Shown here piece by piece: positions 9,343 to 17,929 of a stretch of DNA of 64,000 nucleotides. The notes below the pieces were generated by a model. The model did not search any database. It was not told the DNA's origin and saw only the letters and a list, made by a program, of their open reading frames with translations. Each line of letters begins with the position of its first letter. Positions within the stretch are counted from its first letter, which is position 1. Made by a program: the position numbers and the translations under genes. Source of the stretch: Gracilariopsis chorda (taxonomy: Eukaryota > Rhodophyta > Florideophyceae > Gracilariales > Gracilariaceae); assembly GCA_003194525.1 (NCBI GenBank), contig NBIV01000097.1, positions 62,001 to 126,000 of the forward strand. Direction: 5' to 3'.

Positions 9343-11748
9343 ATGAACGGGCCGGAGCGCCCAGAATGCCCACCACCGTCGCAACTTGCGCCGAAAACGA
9401 ACAAGCGACCCCACCAAGGTGACAAAACAAGTAACCTCACGCCAATATCTAAACGTAGAACGGACCGTAAAGTATCACTGAGAAATAAGACAAAAGGTCT
9501 TGGCACCAATCTCAATACACAGGGCGATTCTCATGAAGTAGATCCCATCAACCGACAAGATGAAGAAATGGAAGACAATATTACGTCTATAGCTGCCAAT
9601 ACTGTTCCCTCCACTAAGAACGTCCAGAAAGAAACTAAGAGCACTTCAGCAAATAACCTGCCGCATGTCGTCCACAACGATATAGTGGAATGCACGATAA
9701 AAAACAACGCCTCAGACACGAATATGCTGGATGTAGATAGGAATTCGAATGAAATAGAAGTATCAACAATCGATGTACATGATAAGGAGAACTCGGCAGA
9801 CGAGAATCCTCATAATGAAGATAGTGGAAGTCTTTTACAGGATACACAAAGTGCAGATAATGAACAAGCTGTAACCAAGAGTTCAGGCCATTCCAAAGCT
9901 AGAAAACAGAACTGGACTCTGACTGATGAGGTTCTTGCAGATCTGAAGTGCGCTTATTGCGAGGATATCGGTAGCATAAGACCTAGTGGTCAGAACAGAA
10001 ACGATCCGTATAGAGGACCAGCTCTAAAATGCAAATTATGCACTCGTAGGTTTCAGGGAAGATCGGTAATGAACTTATTGCATGCTGCTGCTCATAGTCC
10101 AGTAGTTTTTTCTGCTTTGAAAACAGCTGAAGAGTGGATACAGGAAAACAAAAAACAAATTGCAGCGCAGAAAGAAGAACAGAAGCAAGCCATGCAGGCG
10201 AAGAAAAGCAAGGAACAGCCACCAGATTGGATTCAAATCGCACTTCGTGATCATAAACATAAGCTTCGATGCCCGAACTGTCAGGCACAAGGAAAATTTA
10301 CTCTACATGGTAGATCAAAAGGTCTGAAGGTTCTTCGTTGCACTGAATGCAAAACAACCCAACCCGGGGATGCTGCTGATTCTGTTATGAGTAAAGCGTT
10401 GGGCAGTGACTGGCAAAAACAGATTACTCGTGGGTATCATACCCTAAACTTCACTGACAGTATACAAGAACACTGTTTCCCATCACCGTCTAGCCGAAAA
10501 GCCACGCCATGTGCCTGCACCCAGGAATCTGCCGAAATACCACCCATATCTTACCATGATATTCAAAATAAGATTGGATTACAAATCTCTGAAGAAGAAG
10601 GACAGGGACAGAGACAAATGGAAGAACAGAATGGGACCGATCGCACCTTACGCATGGCTATCAATGAAACGGAATGGGCAATTCTAGTAGAGACAATCAA
10701 GGACCTAAAGACTACTGTGAATTTCCTGAAGCACCAGAACAAAGTGTTAACAGAGAAGCTTGCACAGCTTACCAGCAATCAAACTGCGACTACAAACCAC
10801 GACACACCGCTTCACACATCAGGTCCCAGGACGCTCAGCTATACAAAGGAATGGCCCACACTGCATGCATTACAACATCAACACGAATCTGAAAACAAGC
10901 GTACGGAAGACCTAAGACTTCAGCAACAGGGAGGCAATACTAAGACATGGTCATCTATTGTCAGACAGGAACGTATGTCCAAGCTTCCTGATGAGCAAAG
11001 AATGAAGATTCATCAAACCCTACAAGCAATAGAGATCAGCAATTTACGTATGAATACCGCTCCGGAAGTTGATGTAGTCTACATCAAAGGTCTTAAACGT
11101 TCCCCATATGGGCTTATCAGGCGATCCTTGCAACACAGCATCCCACGTTCTTCACTGCTTGGTTTATCTTATATTGGAGGATCAATCCTAGAGATAATTA
11201 CGCTAAAGTCGCACAAGCACAGACTGATAGAAACACTTCAGCTTTTAGGATTACAACACATGGCAAACTTCTCGATAAGGGATGACGCGATGAAGAAGCA
11301 GGGCGAAAATAGTGACAAGAAGACTCGAGAAATGCAAAACTTAACCCGACTCATTAGACGAATGCAGCGCTGTGTTCGAAACTCAAAAAACCCTCTGGCA
11401 ACAAGATGGTATGCTGCGAGGCTGCAAGAAGCAAATAAGCGCATGACCGAACTAGACGCCAAAATATCTGATAAGCGTACCAAAGACACTGCGTCTACTC
11501 AGATCACCGAAGCACCAACTGCAGTTCAATCAGTAAGTGCGGACGCCGATGAAGTAGTTCAAGAAAGCCCTCCCACCCCCGGTTGTAATAATGTCACTAA
11601 CACTGGGTCCATAGAACCGAAGCCTGGAAAAACTGATGAACACAAACATGTATTGCACCCAGAAGATGCAAACTGCAGTAAGCAAGACACGGACACAGAA
11701 ATGACAGATCGCAGTCCAAAAGCCAACCAGCCTCCATTCTCATCGTAG
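9343..11748 (+). CDS. LINE A ORF1: zinc-binding nucleic-acid-binding protein
   Basis: 801 residues from the ATG in CATTATGAACGG. The N-terminal ~190 residues are polar and acidic. A first metal-binding cluster has Cys203/Cys206, Cys230/Cys233 and His247/His251. A second, zinc-ribbon-like cluster has CPNC (310-313) and CTEC (333-336). A coiled coil follows at about 440-480 (ETIKDLKTTVNFLKHQNKVL). The C-terminal part is basic and then acidic. LINE ORF1 proteins bind the element RNA and act as chaperones; here the zinc fingers could also recognise 5S DNA or RNA, which is inference. The stop codon lies 2 nt before the ORF2 ATG, in a different frame. Confidence 0.85.
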   Translation: MNGPERPECPPPSQLAPKTNKRPHQGDKTSNLTPISKRRTDRKVSLRNKTKGLGTNLNTQGDSHEVDPINRQDEEMEDNITSIAANTVPSTKNVQKETKSTSANNLPHVVHNDIVECTIKNNASDTNMLDVDRNSNEIEVSTIDVHDKENSADENPHNEDSGSLLQDTQSADNEQAVTKSSGHSKARKQNWTLTDEVLADLKCAYCEDIGSIRPSGQNRNDPYRGPALKCKLCTRRFQGRSVMNLLHAAAHSPVVFSALKTAEEWIQENKKQIAAQKEEQKQAMQAKKSKEQPPDWIQIALRDHKHKLRCPNCQAQGKFTLHGRSKGLKVLRCTECKTTQPGDAADSVMSKALGSDWQKQITRGYHTLNFTDSIQEHCFPSPSSRKATPCACTQESAEIPPISYHDIQNKIGLQISEEEGQGQRQMEEQNGTDRTLRMAINETEWAILVETIKDLKTTVNFLKHQNKVLTEKLAQLTSNQTATTNHDTPLHTSGPRTLSYTKEWPTLHALQHQHESENKRTEDLRLQQQGGNTKTWSSIVRQERMSKLPDEQRMKIHQTLQAIEISNLRMNTAPEVDVVYIKGLKRSPYGLIRRSLQHSIPRSSLLGLSYIGGSILEIITLKSHKHRLIETLQLLGLQHMANFSIRDDAMKKQGENSDKKTREMQNLTRLIRRMQRCVRNSKNPLATRWYAARLQEANKRMTELDAKISDKRTKDTASTQITEAPTAVQSVSADADEVVQESPPTPGCNNVTNTGSIEPKPGKTDEHKHVLHPEDANCSKQDTDTEMTDRSPKANQPPFSS

Positions 11749-11750
11749 AA

Positions 11751-14678
11751 ATGGCTCCACAACGAAACTTCTCGGTTGGGACGTACAACATTCGTGGCTT
11801 AAAATCGAATGAGCAATTGGTCGCTGAATGGATTCAACGCTCAGGCATTGCAGTAGCGGCAATAACGGAGACCTGGCTCAAGCCTGAGGACGATGTTGAC
11901 TACTTTATAACTGAGCATGTAGCTCTAGAACCTCGATGCCCAAATGGAAAAGGATACGGGGGGGTTGCTCTATCCATTCACCCGCTTCTTAGATATCAAG
12001 TGCTCAAGAAGTGCACCACAACTATTTATCAATACATTGCCATCAAATCCCAGGGAATTTCAATTGTAGGCTTGTACTTGTCTCCAGCAGCAACAGCCCA
12101 ACAAACCGAAGAGTGTTTCAAAGAGATTGGAGACCTGATTTGCTCACCATTCATAATAATGGGGGATTTCAACGCCAGGCACAAAGACTGGGACAAAAGT
12201 GAGAACAGACGTGGTCGATACTTACAAAAGCATGCGGTACAAAGAAAATGGACCATCAATACCCCTAAGGAAGACACACACCACCCAGCACCTAGCACGG
12301 GAAATCATAGTTCAACTATTGACTTCTTCATCACTCAGGGGATTCACCTCCAAAGAGCGGTGATAAATTCTGGACCATGGGATGGGTGTAGTGATCATTA
12401 TCCGGTCTATGCCAAGACAAATACAACCTGGACACTGCAAGAGCGCATGACATGCAAAACAGTCTCCCATCACCGCAGACTGAAACCGAATCTCCTTCAC
12501 AAGGCAGTGCAACTATACAGAAAAACCATTCCCATGACAACAACAAAAATTGAAGCCTGTCAATCCGAAGTTGAGTTGGATACACTTCTCACTAGTATTG
12601 AACATACGTTACTACTACCTTGGCAACGTCATATACAATGGAAGCCGGGAAAGCCACGTATTGGGTGGTCAAAACGTATACATGAACTGTCCAAACAAAG
12701 ATCGAAAGCATACCGCCGTGCCAAACACACAAAGAAAAGCGAGGATTGGAATGCATATAAGAAACTTGACCGAAGGGTGAAACGAGAAGCAAAGCAAATG
12801 CGCGAGATTAGAATGCATAATACCTTCCAACAGCTCGCAGAGAGCTCTGTGACGGATGCTTCCCGCAAACTCTCCCACCTAACGAGAGAGAAGAAACGCA
12901 AAAAGTCTTCAACATTGCACCAAGGCGGACCACTCGACCTGCAACAGTTTTCCGCGTATATTGCTACCCCACAAGGAAAAGGTTATGTACCAACAATGCA
13001 TCCTTTCAAAGTCGATAAGGAGTTTCAGGACCTTGTTGTTACCTCGATCAAAGAAGCTCAAAATGGAAAAAGTTGTGGCCCTGACGGAGTATTTGTTGAA
13101 GCATTGAAAACCGAGCCAGAAATGTTTGGCAAACTACTCACAGAAATATGGGCAAAGTGTGGTACAATTCAGTATATGCCACTCAGTTGGCGATCAGCAC
13201 GACTAGTGCCAATTCACAAAAAGGGAGATAGAAGCAATCCGAAGAACTACCGCCCGATCACAGTCATATCACAACTTCGAAAGCTAATTGACAAGGCAAT
13301 TGACAAATCCATTCGCAGTAGATACACATTTCATCCTGCGCAGCTGGGTTTTAGACAAAATGTGGGAGTTGAACACGCTATTATCCGCAGCACCAGAATG
13401 CTAGAACTGGGCATGCCATTTACGGCAGTTCTCGATCTGAAAAAGGCTTATGACACTGTTCCAAGAGACAAGCTCATGCAAATTGTGGAGCAGAAACTTC
13501 CAAAACACATTGCCAATATGATTGCATATCTGTTACAGCCAACAATTCTTCGCACTGCAAGAGACAATACCTCAAAAGAGGGAAAAGACGACAATGTAGT
13601 CAGAATTGGAGTTCCTCAAGGAGATCCGCCGAGCACAACCCTGTTTAACATGTACATGGATAAGTACGCAGAACAAATCTTACCACACACGAAACATTAT
13701 CGAAACCGAAACTATGGTCTGATCATGTTTGCCGACGATGTAAAACTGCAAACTCGCACAGCACAGTGTCTCCAATCCGTACTCAATCTATCTTCAGCGT
13801 GGAGTGTTGAAAGTAATATGCAGTGGGGTATATCAAAATGCTACATATTACAACCGCGATTAGACACTCCGAAAACATTCACGCTTGCGAACAGTGATCT
13901 CAAAAATGTCGACGACGTCGAATATCTGGGTGTTACTCTCTCCATTGATGGCATATCTTGCAAGAAATCAATCAAGCGATGTGAAGCTGCACATCTACGT
14001 GTAAAAGACTTACAAAGTTTTGGCCTTAACAACCGAAAACTTGATGCACTTCGCACTATCCAACTTTCCAAACTCCTGGTGATGCCCATTGCAGAGTATG
14101 CCATACATATCACGCCTCCATCAAAACCATTTTCGAAAAGTTATGACCGTCTTCAAAAAGCCATTATCCAATTAGCTATTGGATCAGTTCCAGAACGTCA
14201 TGTGCCCCGAGCAAGGAAATTGATAAAGTTTCCTCCATTACAATACAGAATCTCTTTACTTCTTGGAAACTTACACCGAAAACTTCAGCAGAATATTGAA
14301 CTACTTCATGGAGACCACGACAAGAGAGACTTAGCACGGGATGATTTTAAGGCTTTCATTATTCACAAGACAAAGTTCGATCTCCCTCCACCAACCTCAA
14401 AGAAAGCTCTGTACGATTTGTGGGATAGGCTGTGCAAAACAGCAGCCCGTCCTATTCCTACTTTAATAGGAAAGTACTTTCCACCAATTCTCCATCTAAA
14501 GTGTTGCGTACTGCGCAACAGCGGACTGCGGTGGTATTTCAACCAGTTTCCTGTCCAAAATAGGTACACCAGAAGCAGAGATTATGTTACTTTGCGAAAA
14601 AAACGGAGACTATCGATCAGCATATTGGATGCTTCGAGAAAACATGCAAAAGAGAAGTTGGTCGTTGAAAGATCGTAA
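11751..14678 (+). CDS. LINE A ORF2: endonuclease-reverse transcriptase
   Basis: 975 residues. The N-terminal ~225 residues are an exonuclease/endonuclease/phosphatase (APE-like) domain: YNIRG, ITETWLKP, MGDFNARHKDWD, and SDH at 214-216 with the catalytic His216. The reverse transcriptase spans about 470-720: SARLVPIHKKGD, NYRPITVIS, TAVLDLKKAYDTVPR, VPQGDPPSTTLFNMYMD and the catalytic FADD at 660-663. The TAGAAATG junction with ORF1 suggests termination-reinitiation. A run of seven A near codon 950 shifts the frame relative to copy C (six A), so the last ~50 residues of the longer C-terminus are replaced by a short ILDASRKHAKEKLVVERS tail; see findings. Confidence 0.92.
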   Translation: MAPQRNFSVGTYNIRGLKSNEQLVAEWIQRSGIAVAAITETWLKPEDDVDYFITEHVALEPRCPNGKGYGGVALSIHPLLRYQVLKKCTTTIYQYIAIKSQGISIVGLYLSPAATAQQTEECFKEIGDLICSPFIIMGDFNARHKDWDKSENRRGRYLQKHAVQRKWTINTPKEDTHHPAPSTGNHSSTIDFFITQGIHLQRAVINSGPWDGCSDHYPVYAKTNTTWTLQERMTCKTVSHHRRLKPNLLHKAVQLYRKTIPMTTTKIEACQSEVELDTLLTSIEHTLLLPWQRHIQWKPGKPRIGWSKRIHELSKQRSKAYRRAKHTKKSEDWNAYKKLDRRVKREAKQMREIRMHNTFQQLAESSVTDASRKLSHLTREKKRKKSSTLHQGGPLDLQQFSAYIATPQGKGYVPTMHPFKVDKEFQDLVVTSIKEAQNGKSCGPDGVFVEALKTEPEMFGKLLTEIWAKCGTIQYMPLSWRSARLVPIHKKGDRSNPKNYRPITVISQLRKLIDKAIDKSIRSRYTFHPAQLGFRQNVGVEHAIIRSTRMLELGMPFTAVLDLKKAYDTVPRDKLMQIVEQKLPKHIANMIAYLLQPTILRTARDNTSKEGKDDNVVRIGVPQGDPPSTTLFNMYMDKYAEQILPHTKHYRNRNYGLIMFADDVKLQTRTAQCLQSVLNLSSAWSVESNMQWGISKCYILQPRLDTPKTFTLANSDLKNVDDVEYLGVTLSIDGISCKKSIKRCEAAHLRVKDLQSFGLNNRKLDALRTIQLSKLLVMPIAEYAIHITPPSKPFSKSYDRLQKAIIQLAIGSVPERHVPRARKLIKFPPLQYRISLLLGNLHRKLQQNIELLHGDHDKRDLARDDFKAFIIHKTKFDLPPPTSKKALYDLWDRLCKTAARPIPTLIGKYFPPILHLKCCVLRNSGLRWYFNQFPVQNRYTRSRDYVTLRKKRRLSISILDASRKHAKEKLVVERS

Positions 14679-14970
14679 TGAAACTGAGCATGCTATTCAA
14701 AAACTTCTGCAGATTGATTCAAAGGCTTACACACATATTTCTCGCAATAAGACATGAATGAACCATAGGTCATGAGACAAAACAACGACTAACGCTCTCT
14801 GAAAATGGCAGCAGCAGCTTCGATCTTGGGAAACATCTCCGTTGAAGGGTTGTAAGCTAGCTAGGAGGCCGAACGAATACTTTGTGCTTGAATGTTGACT
14901 AGACTCTGCAGAGTCGCCTACGCGCCCTGTATGGGGACATCAGGTGCTCTCTAAAGTAAACCATAAATTA

Positions 14971-15054
14971 CATCCCGAACTCCGAAGCTAAGCCGCGTTG
15001 GGCCGGGCTAGTACTGACATGAGGGATCGGTCTGGAATCCCCGGTGTTGAATGT
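14971..15054 (+). rRNA. 5S rRNA gene, 3' part (nt 37-120), after LINE A
   Basis: Contains the whole internal control region: box A AAGCTAAGCCGCGTTGGGC, intermediate element GGCTAGTACT, box C around GATCGGTCTGGAATCCCCGG, and the 3' strand of helix I (GTTGAATG), then a T6 terminator and a longer T/C tract. It could still recruit TFIIIA/Pol III and produce a LINE-tail/5S chimera. Confidence 0.9.
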
Positions 15055-15479
15055 TTTTTCCTTTTTTTCCTTTTTTTTCTTCCCAACACTTCCATACACC
15101 CACACCATCCAAGTGTTCCAGGTTCGATTCTCCTTCCTCTAATCACTCCGTTCCCATCCATCCCCATACACTCTACTCTGCTTACCCACCTTGTTTTACC
15201 AAGGGTAGGTTCTCAAGTTCGAGATTCTGAAGCCGTTTTAAGGACTTCCCGATCTTTTCCGCGCGGCTTTGTTGATGATGTATTTGAACGGTACCAAGAA
15301 TAAAGGGATAGTCTTCTTTCCCCTCCCCAGCCCGTGTCAATCCGAGAATTTCCTTAGAAGAGCACAAGCGAGTGCTCACTGATTGCTGATGATTCCATGA
15401 CCACTAAACCCTTACTGTCTTAGAGCCATCCGGTGTAGATGCAATTTTTTTTGAATTTGACTTGAGTTCTATACAGTAT

Positions 15480-15715
15480 GTGTGTTTATATGAGCTCGTG
15501 TCTCTAATTCCAAGACTACGGTAGAAGTTACATTGGGAAGAACCCCTCTCTCTCTAGATAAACCAACAGCTTTTCTGGCCATGTCCTTACTATTATTTTT
15601 TGATGGCTGAAAAGTTGTTGGTCTCCGTGAGAGACCCAATCGCCTGACCATTTCGCTTCCTTCGCTGATGGAAGGGAGACGGGTACACCTCGTGAAGGCG
15701 GATCGGCTTGTACCC
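15480..15715 (-). repeat. Left arm of a diverged inverted repeat
   Basis: The reverse complement of about 15601-15712 matches 16676-16800 (shared words CCGCCTTCACGAGGTGTACCCGTCT, split here as CGCCTTCACGAGGTG and TACCCGTCT, and GCGATTGGGT). Weaker similarity continues to about 15480 and 16915. Both arms can encode YKPIRLHEVYPS, suggesting fragments of one decayed element in opposite orientation. Confidence 0.6.
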
Positions 15716-15985
15716 AGGAGTTCTATGGTCCCTGTTCAATGCGCGGGGGTGAGCATATCTCGCTCCAGCTGATACTCGAGTCTCAGAGATATACACGCTA
15801 ACCTGTTCGTGAATGCAATCCGTGTCTTGTCTGTATAGTCAATTATTCAACTTTTCCCAATGGGAGAGCACTTTCTTTGTACCCGGGTATGTCAATATCC
15901 TTGGTGCGTATGACTCAAGCGGTCCTTCGTATACGCAGATCAAGCGTTGTACTTAGGTCAGCGCACAACATCATGATCCCTGAGT

Positions 15986-16016
15986 AGATTCGTATTGATA
16001 CTATCAATACGAATCT
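15986..16016. repeat. 31-bp perfect palindrome
   Basis: Two perfect 15-bp arms (AGATTCGTATTGATA and its reverse complement) around a single C. Position is between the two arms of the diverged inverted repeat. Confidence 0.85.
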
Positions 16017-16674
16017 GTTAAATTAAGTGGCATCTTCGCAGGAAGAGGATAGATTATCGATACCAAATCCGTTTTCTACGAAGAGCTCCTTGCAGCGGCA
16101 GCAGCATTAGTAAAACAATTGCAATAGGGTTATGTATACCTTTCTGGGCGTTATCTTCGGAATGCCGCCAAGCCCACGCTCCCACTCACACACAAAGCCA
16201 AACACATGTCATGCTCGTTCTATAGGGTTGTTCTTTCAAATGAACTTCTTTGTTCCAAATACGATGAGATTAAATCAGAGACTTTCCTTACAAAAAGAAA
16301 TGTTTCTGCCCCCCCTCTTTCTCAATCTTTCTTTTATGCAAACGCATACGTTGATTCCTCGTGCGTAGCGCGTGGGTTTGCTAAAGATCCAACAACCTAT
16401 GACTCCTCTATACTGCGGCCCCAAACTACTAATCATTAGCTGTACTACACTTGCTGAGCTACGACGAAAGCAAGTGTTAGATTTCTTAGGTGTTTTCGAC
16501 CTCAGGGCGTTTCGCTGTGTTTCTGCCCGCTTGAAAGTGGACTTAACGCAGAAAGTAGTGCTGATCACTTTGTTCTACGATGTCGTCATAGGGCGGCATC
16601 ACGATGAAGAGCGCAGCCTCCCCTTCGGAAGGGCAAGGCTTTGATGTCCAGTCAATAGTTAGAACGTGGTCGGA

Positions 16675-16915
16675 TATAAGCCGATTCGCCTTCACGAGGT
16701 GTACCCGTCTTCCCTCCACTAACGAGGAAAGCGAAATGGATAGGCGATTGGGTGTTTCCCGAAGACCAGCATCCTTCCGACCTCCCGAACATGGTCAGAC
16801 GAGGGGCTGCTATATCTACAGAGGGAGGCTTTCTTTTTTTGATCGATCCCTGCAGCTATCTCGGGATTAGGAACTCGGTCCATATTAACTCACGTACACA
16901 CACTATCTCTTTTAT
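16675..16915 (+). repeat. Right arm of the diverged inverted repeat
   Basis: Counterpart of 15480-15715 in opposite orientation, about 1 kb away. The intervening DNA has no transposase-like frame that I can see. Confidence 0.6.
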
Positions 16916-17383
16916 GTTCGACCTCTCTTGTTTAGTTATCTTTTTCATGTTAAGTTGAACCTTCAATGGTCATTACCTGAGGATGAGAGTAATCAGATTC
17001 TAAGCTGCCGCTGTTCGATTCAAAGTACAAGGTATAGCTATCAAAACCTAATCCGTTGTATGCATGATTGGTTCATAGTGGATTTGCCACAGCTTTATGT
17101 CGCCTTTCCCTCAACCAGAAGTTTCCACAAATCTAATTCTACCCCGACCTTGAAAATCGGAGCAAATGTTTCTCAAGAAGCCATATGTGTCCTACTAGCT
17201 TTGGGAATGGTAGTGCCTTTCGTGAGCAACGAGGTTGGCACTTCGCTTGAAAACTTTGCCACATATGCGGCATGCATCACGCTCATGAACTGTTTTGATA
17301 TGTTCCTCGAGTTCCCTCTCAATCTTACTACGAAACACGCATCGATCGCAGAAGAACTCTACGCAACGCCTTCCGTGAACAGC

Positions 17384-17929
17384 CTAGAAGAAGAACAACA
17401 ACAACAGAACAACGAACGAGTTAGTGTTTGTCAATGAAAAACGCGCTCCATTTCTCCGGTGAGTGAAGAATCGACATACTTCTACATGGCGTTTTCTGTC
17501 GAAAGCACTCGCGAAACTCTTGTCACAGTGTGCGCACGAAAAAGGCTTGCGCTTTTCATGGACTCTAGAGTAGTGACGAACAAGTTGTGATCTTTGACGA
17601 AAAGCTTTTGTGCACTTGTCACAATGATGAGGGGTTTGTATGGGAGTGCTGTCCGTCGCAATTGCATCAACGGAGTCTCTGCTGTTTCTCGCCATAGCGT
17701 GGCTCTTTGATGTCGGAGTTGTTCTTCTAGGTTGTTTGGCATGATTGGAAGAAGAAACTTTCGATGTTGACCTTTTCGGTAACATAGGCATCGTCGGATG
17801 CTCATGAAGAAAATTCCGAAGTTGGAGCGGTGGAAGCGTCGATTGATGGGAGTATGATGAAGAGGAAGATCGAGTTCTCCTCTCCACGAAAGACGAAAAC
17901 ATTCTGTTGAGTATATCTTTGTTATCCAT
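17384..17929 (-). CDS. Small C2H2-type zinc-finger protein
   Basis: 181 residues from the ATG at 17929. A Ser/Pro-rich, basic N-terminal half precedes two tandem zinc fingers. Finger 1 has Cys103, Cys106, His119 and His124; finger 2 has Cys132, Cys135, His148 and Cys152, a C2HC variant. They are joined by a TGEKPF-like linker (HEKRKPF). This is the layout of a DNA-binding nuclear protein, probably a transcription factor. The last residues (VVLLLLFFF) come from a GAA/CAA-rich stretch on the other strand, so the real 3' end could differ through an unrecognised intron. No neighbours suggest a target. Confidence 0.7.
   Translation of the reverse strand: MDNKDILNRMFSSFVERRTRSSSSSYSHQSTLPPLQLRNFLHEHPTMPMLPKRSTSKVSSSNHAKQPRRTTPTSKSHAMARNSRDSVDAIATDSTPIQTPHHCDKCTKAFRQRSQLVRHYSRVHEKRKPFSCAHCDKSFASAFDRKRHVEVCRFFTHRRNGARFSLTNTNSFVVLLLLFFF

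Larger units (their letters stand above)
9287..14970 (+). mobile_element. Complete 5S-targeted LINE, copy A
   Basis: A 5684-bp non-LTR retrotransposon inserted after nucleotide 49 of a 5S rRNA gene. It has a very short 5' leader (56 nt before ORF1), ORF1, ORF2 and a ~290-nt 3' region ending ATAAATTA, without an obvious poly(A). The 13-bp CATCCCGAACTCC flanks it at 9274-9286 and 14971-14983. Copy B is the same length and differs by only a handful of bases, so both insertions are recent. Elements with an apurinic-type endonuclease that target 5S genes are known in fish (Mutsu, in the L1/Tx1 group); whether this element belongs to that group needs a phylogeny. Confidence 0.92.

Noticed and set aside
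15118-15135. tRNA B-box-like GGTTCGATTC downstream of 5S copy A
   Set aside because: Flanking bases do not form a T stem and no A box or acceptor stem is found upstream.
16928-17437. 169-codon plus-strand open frame
   Set aside because: Overlaps the 3' end of the zinc-finger gene antisense and has no recognisable domain; it may be element-derived.
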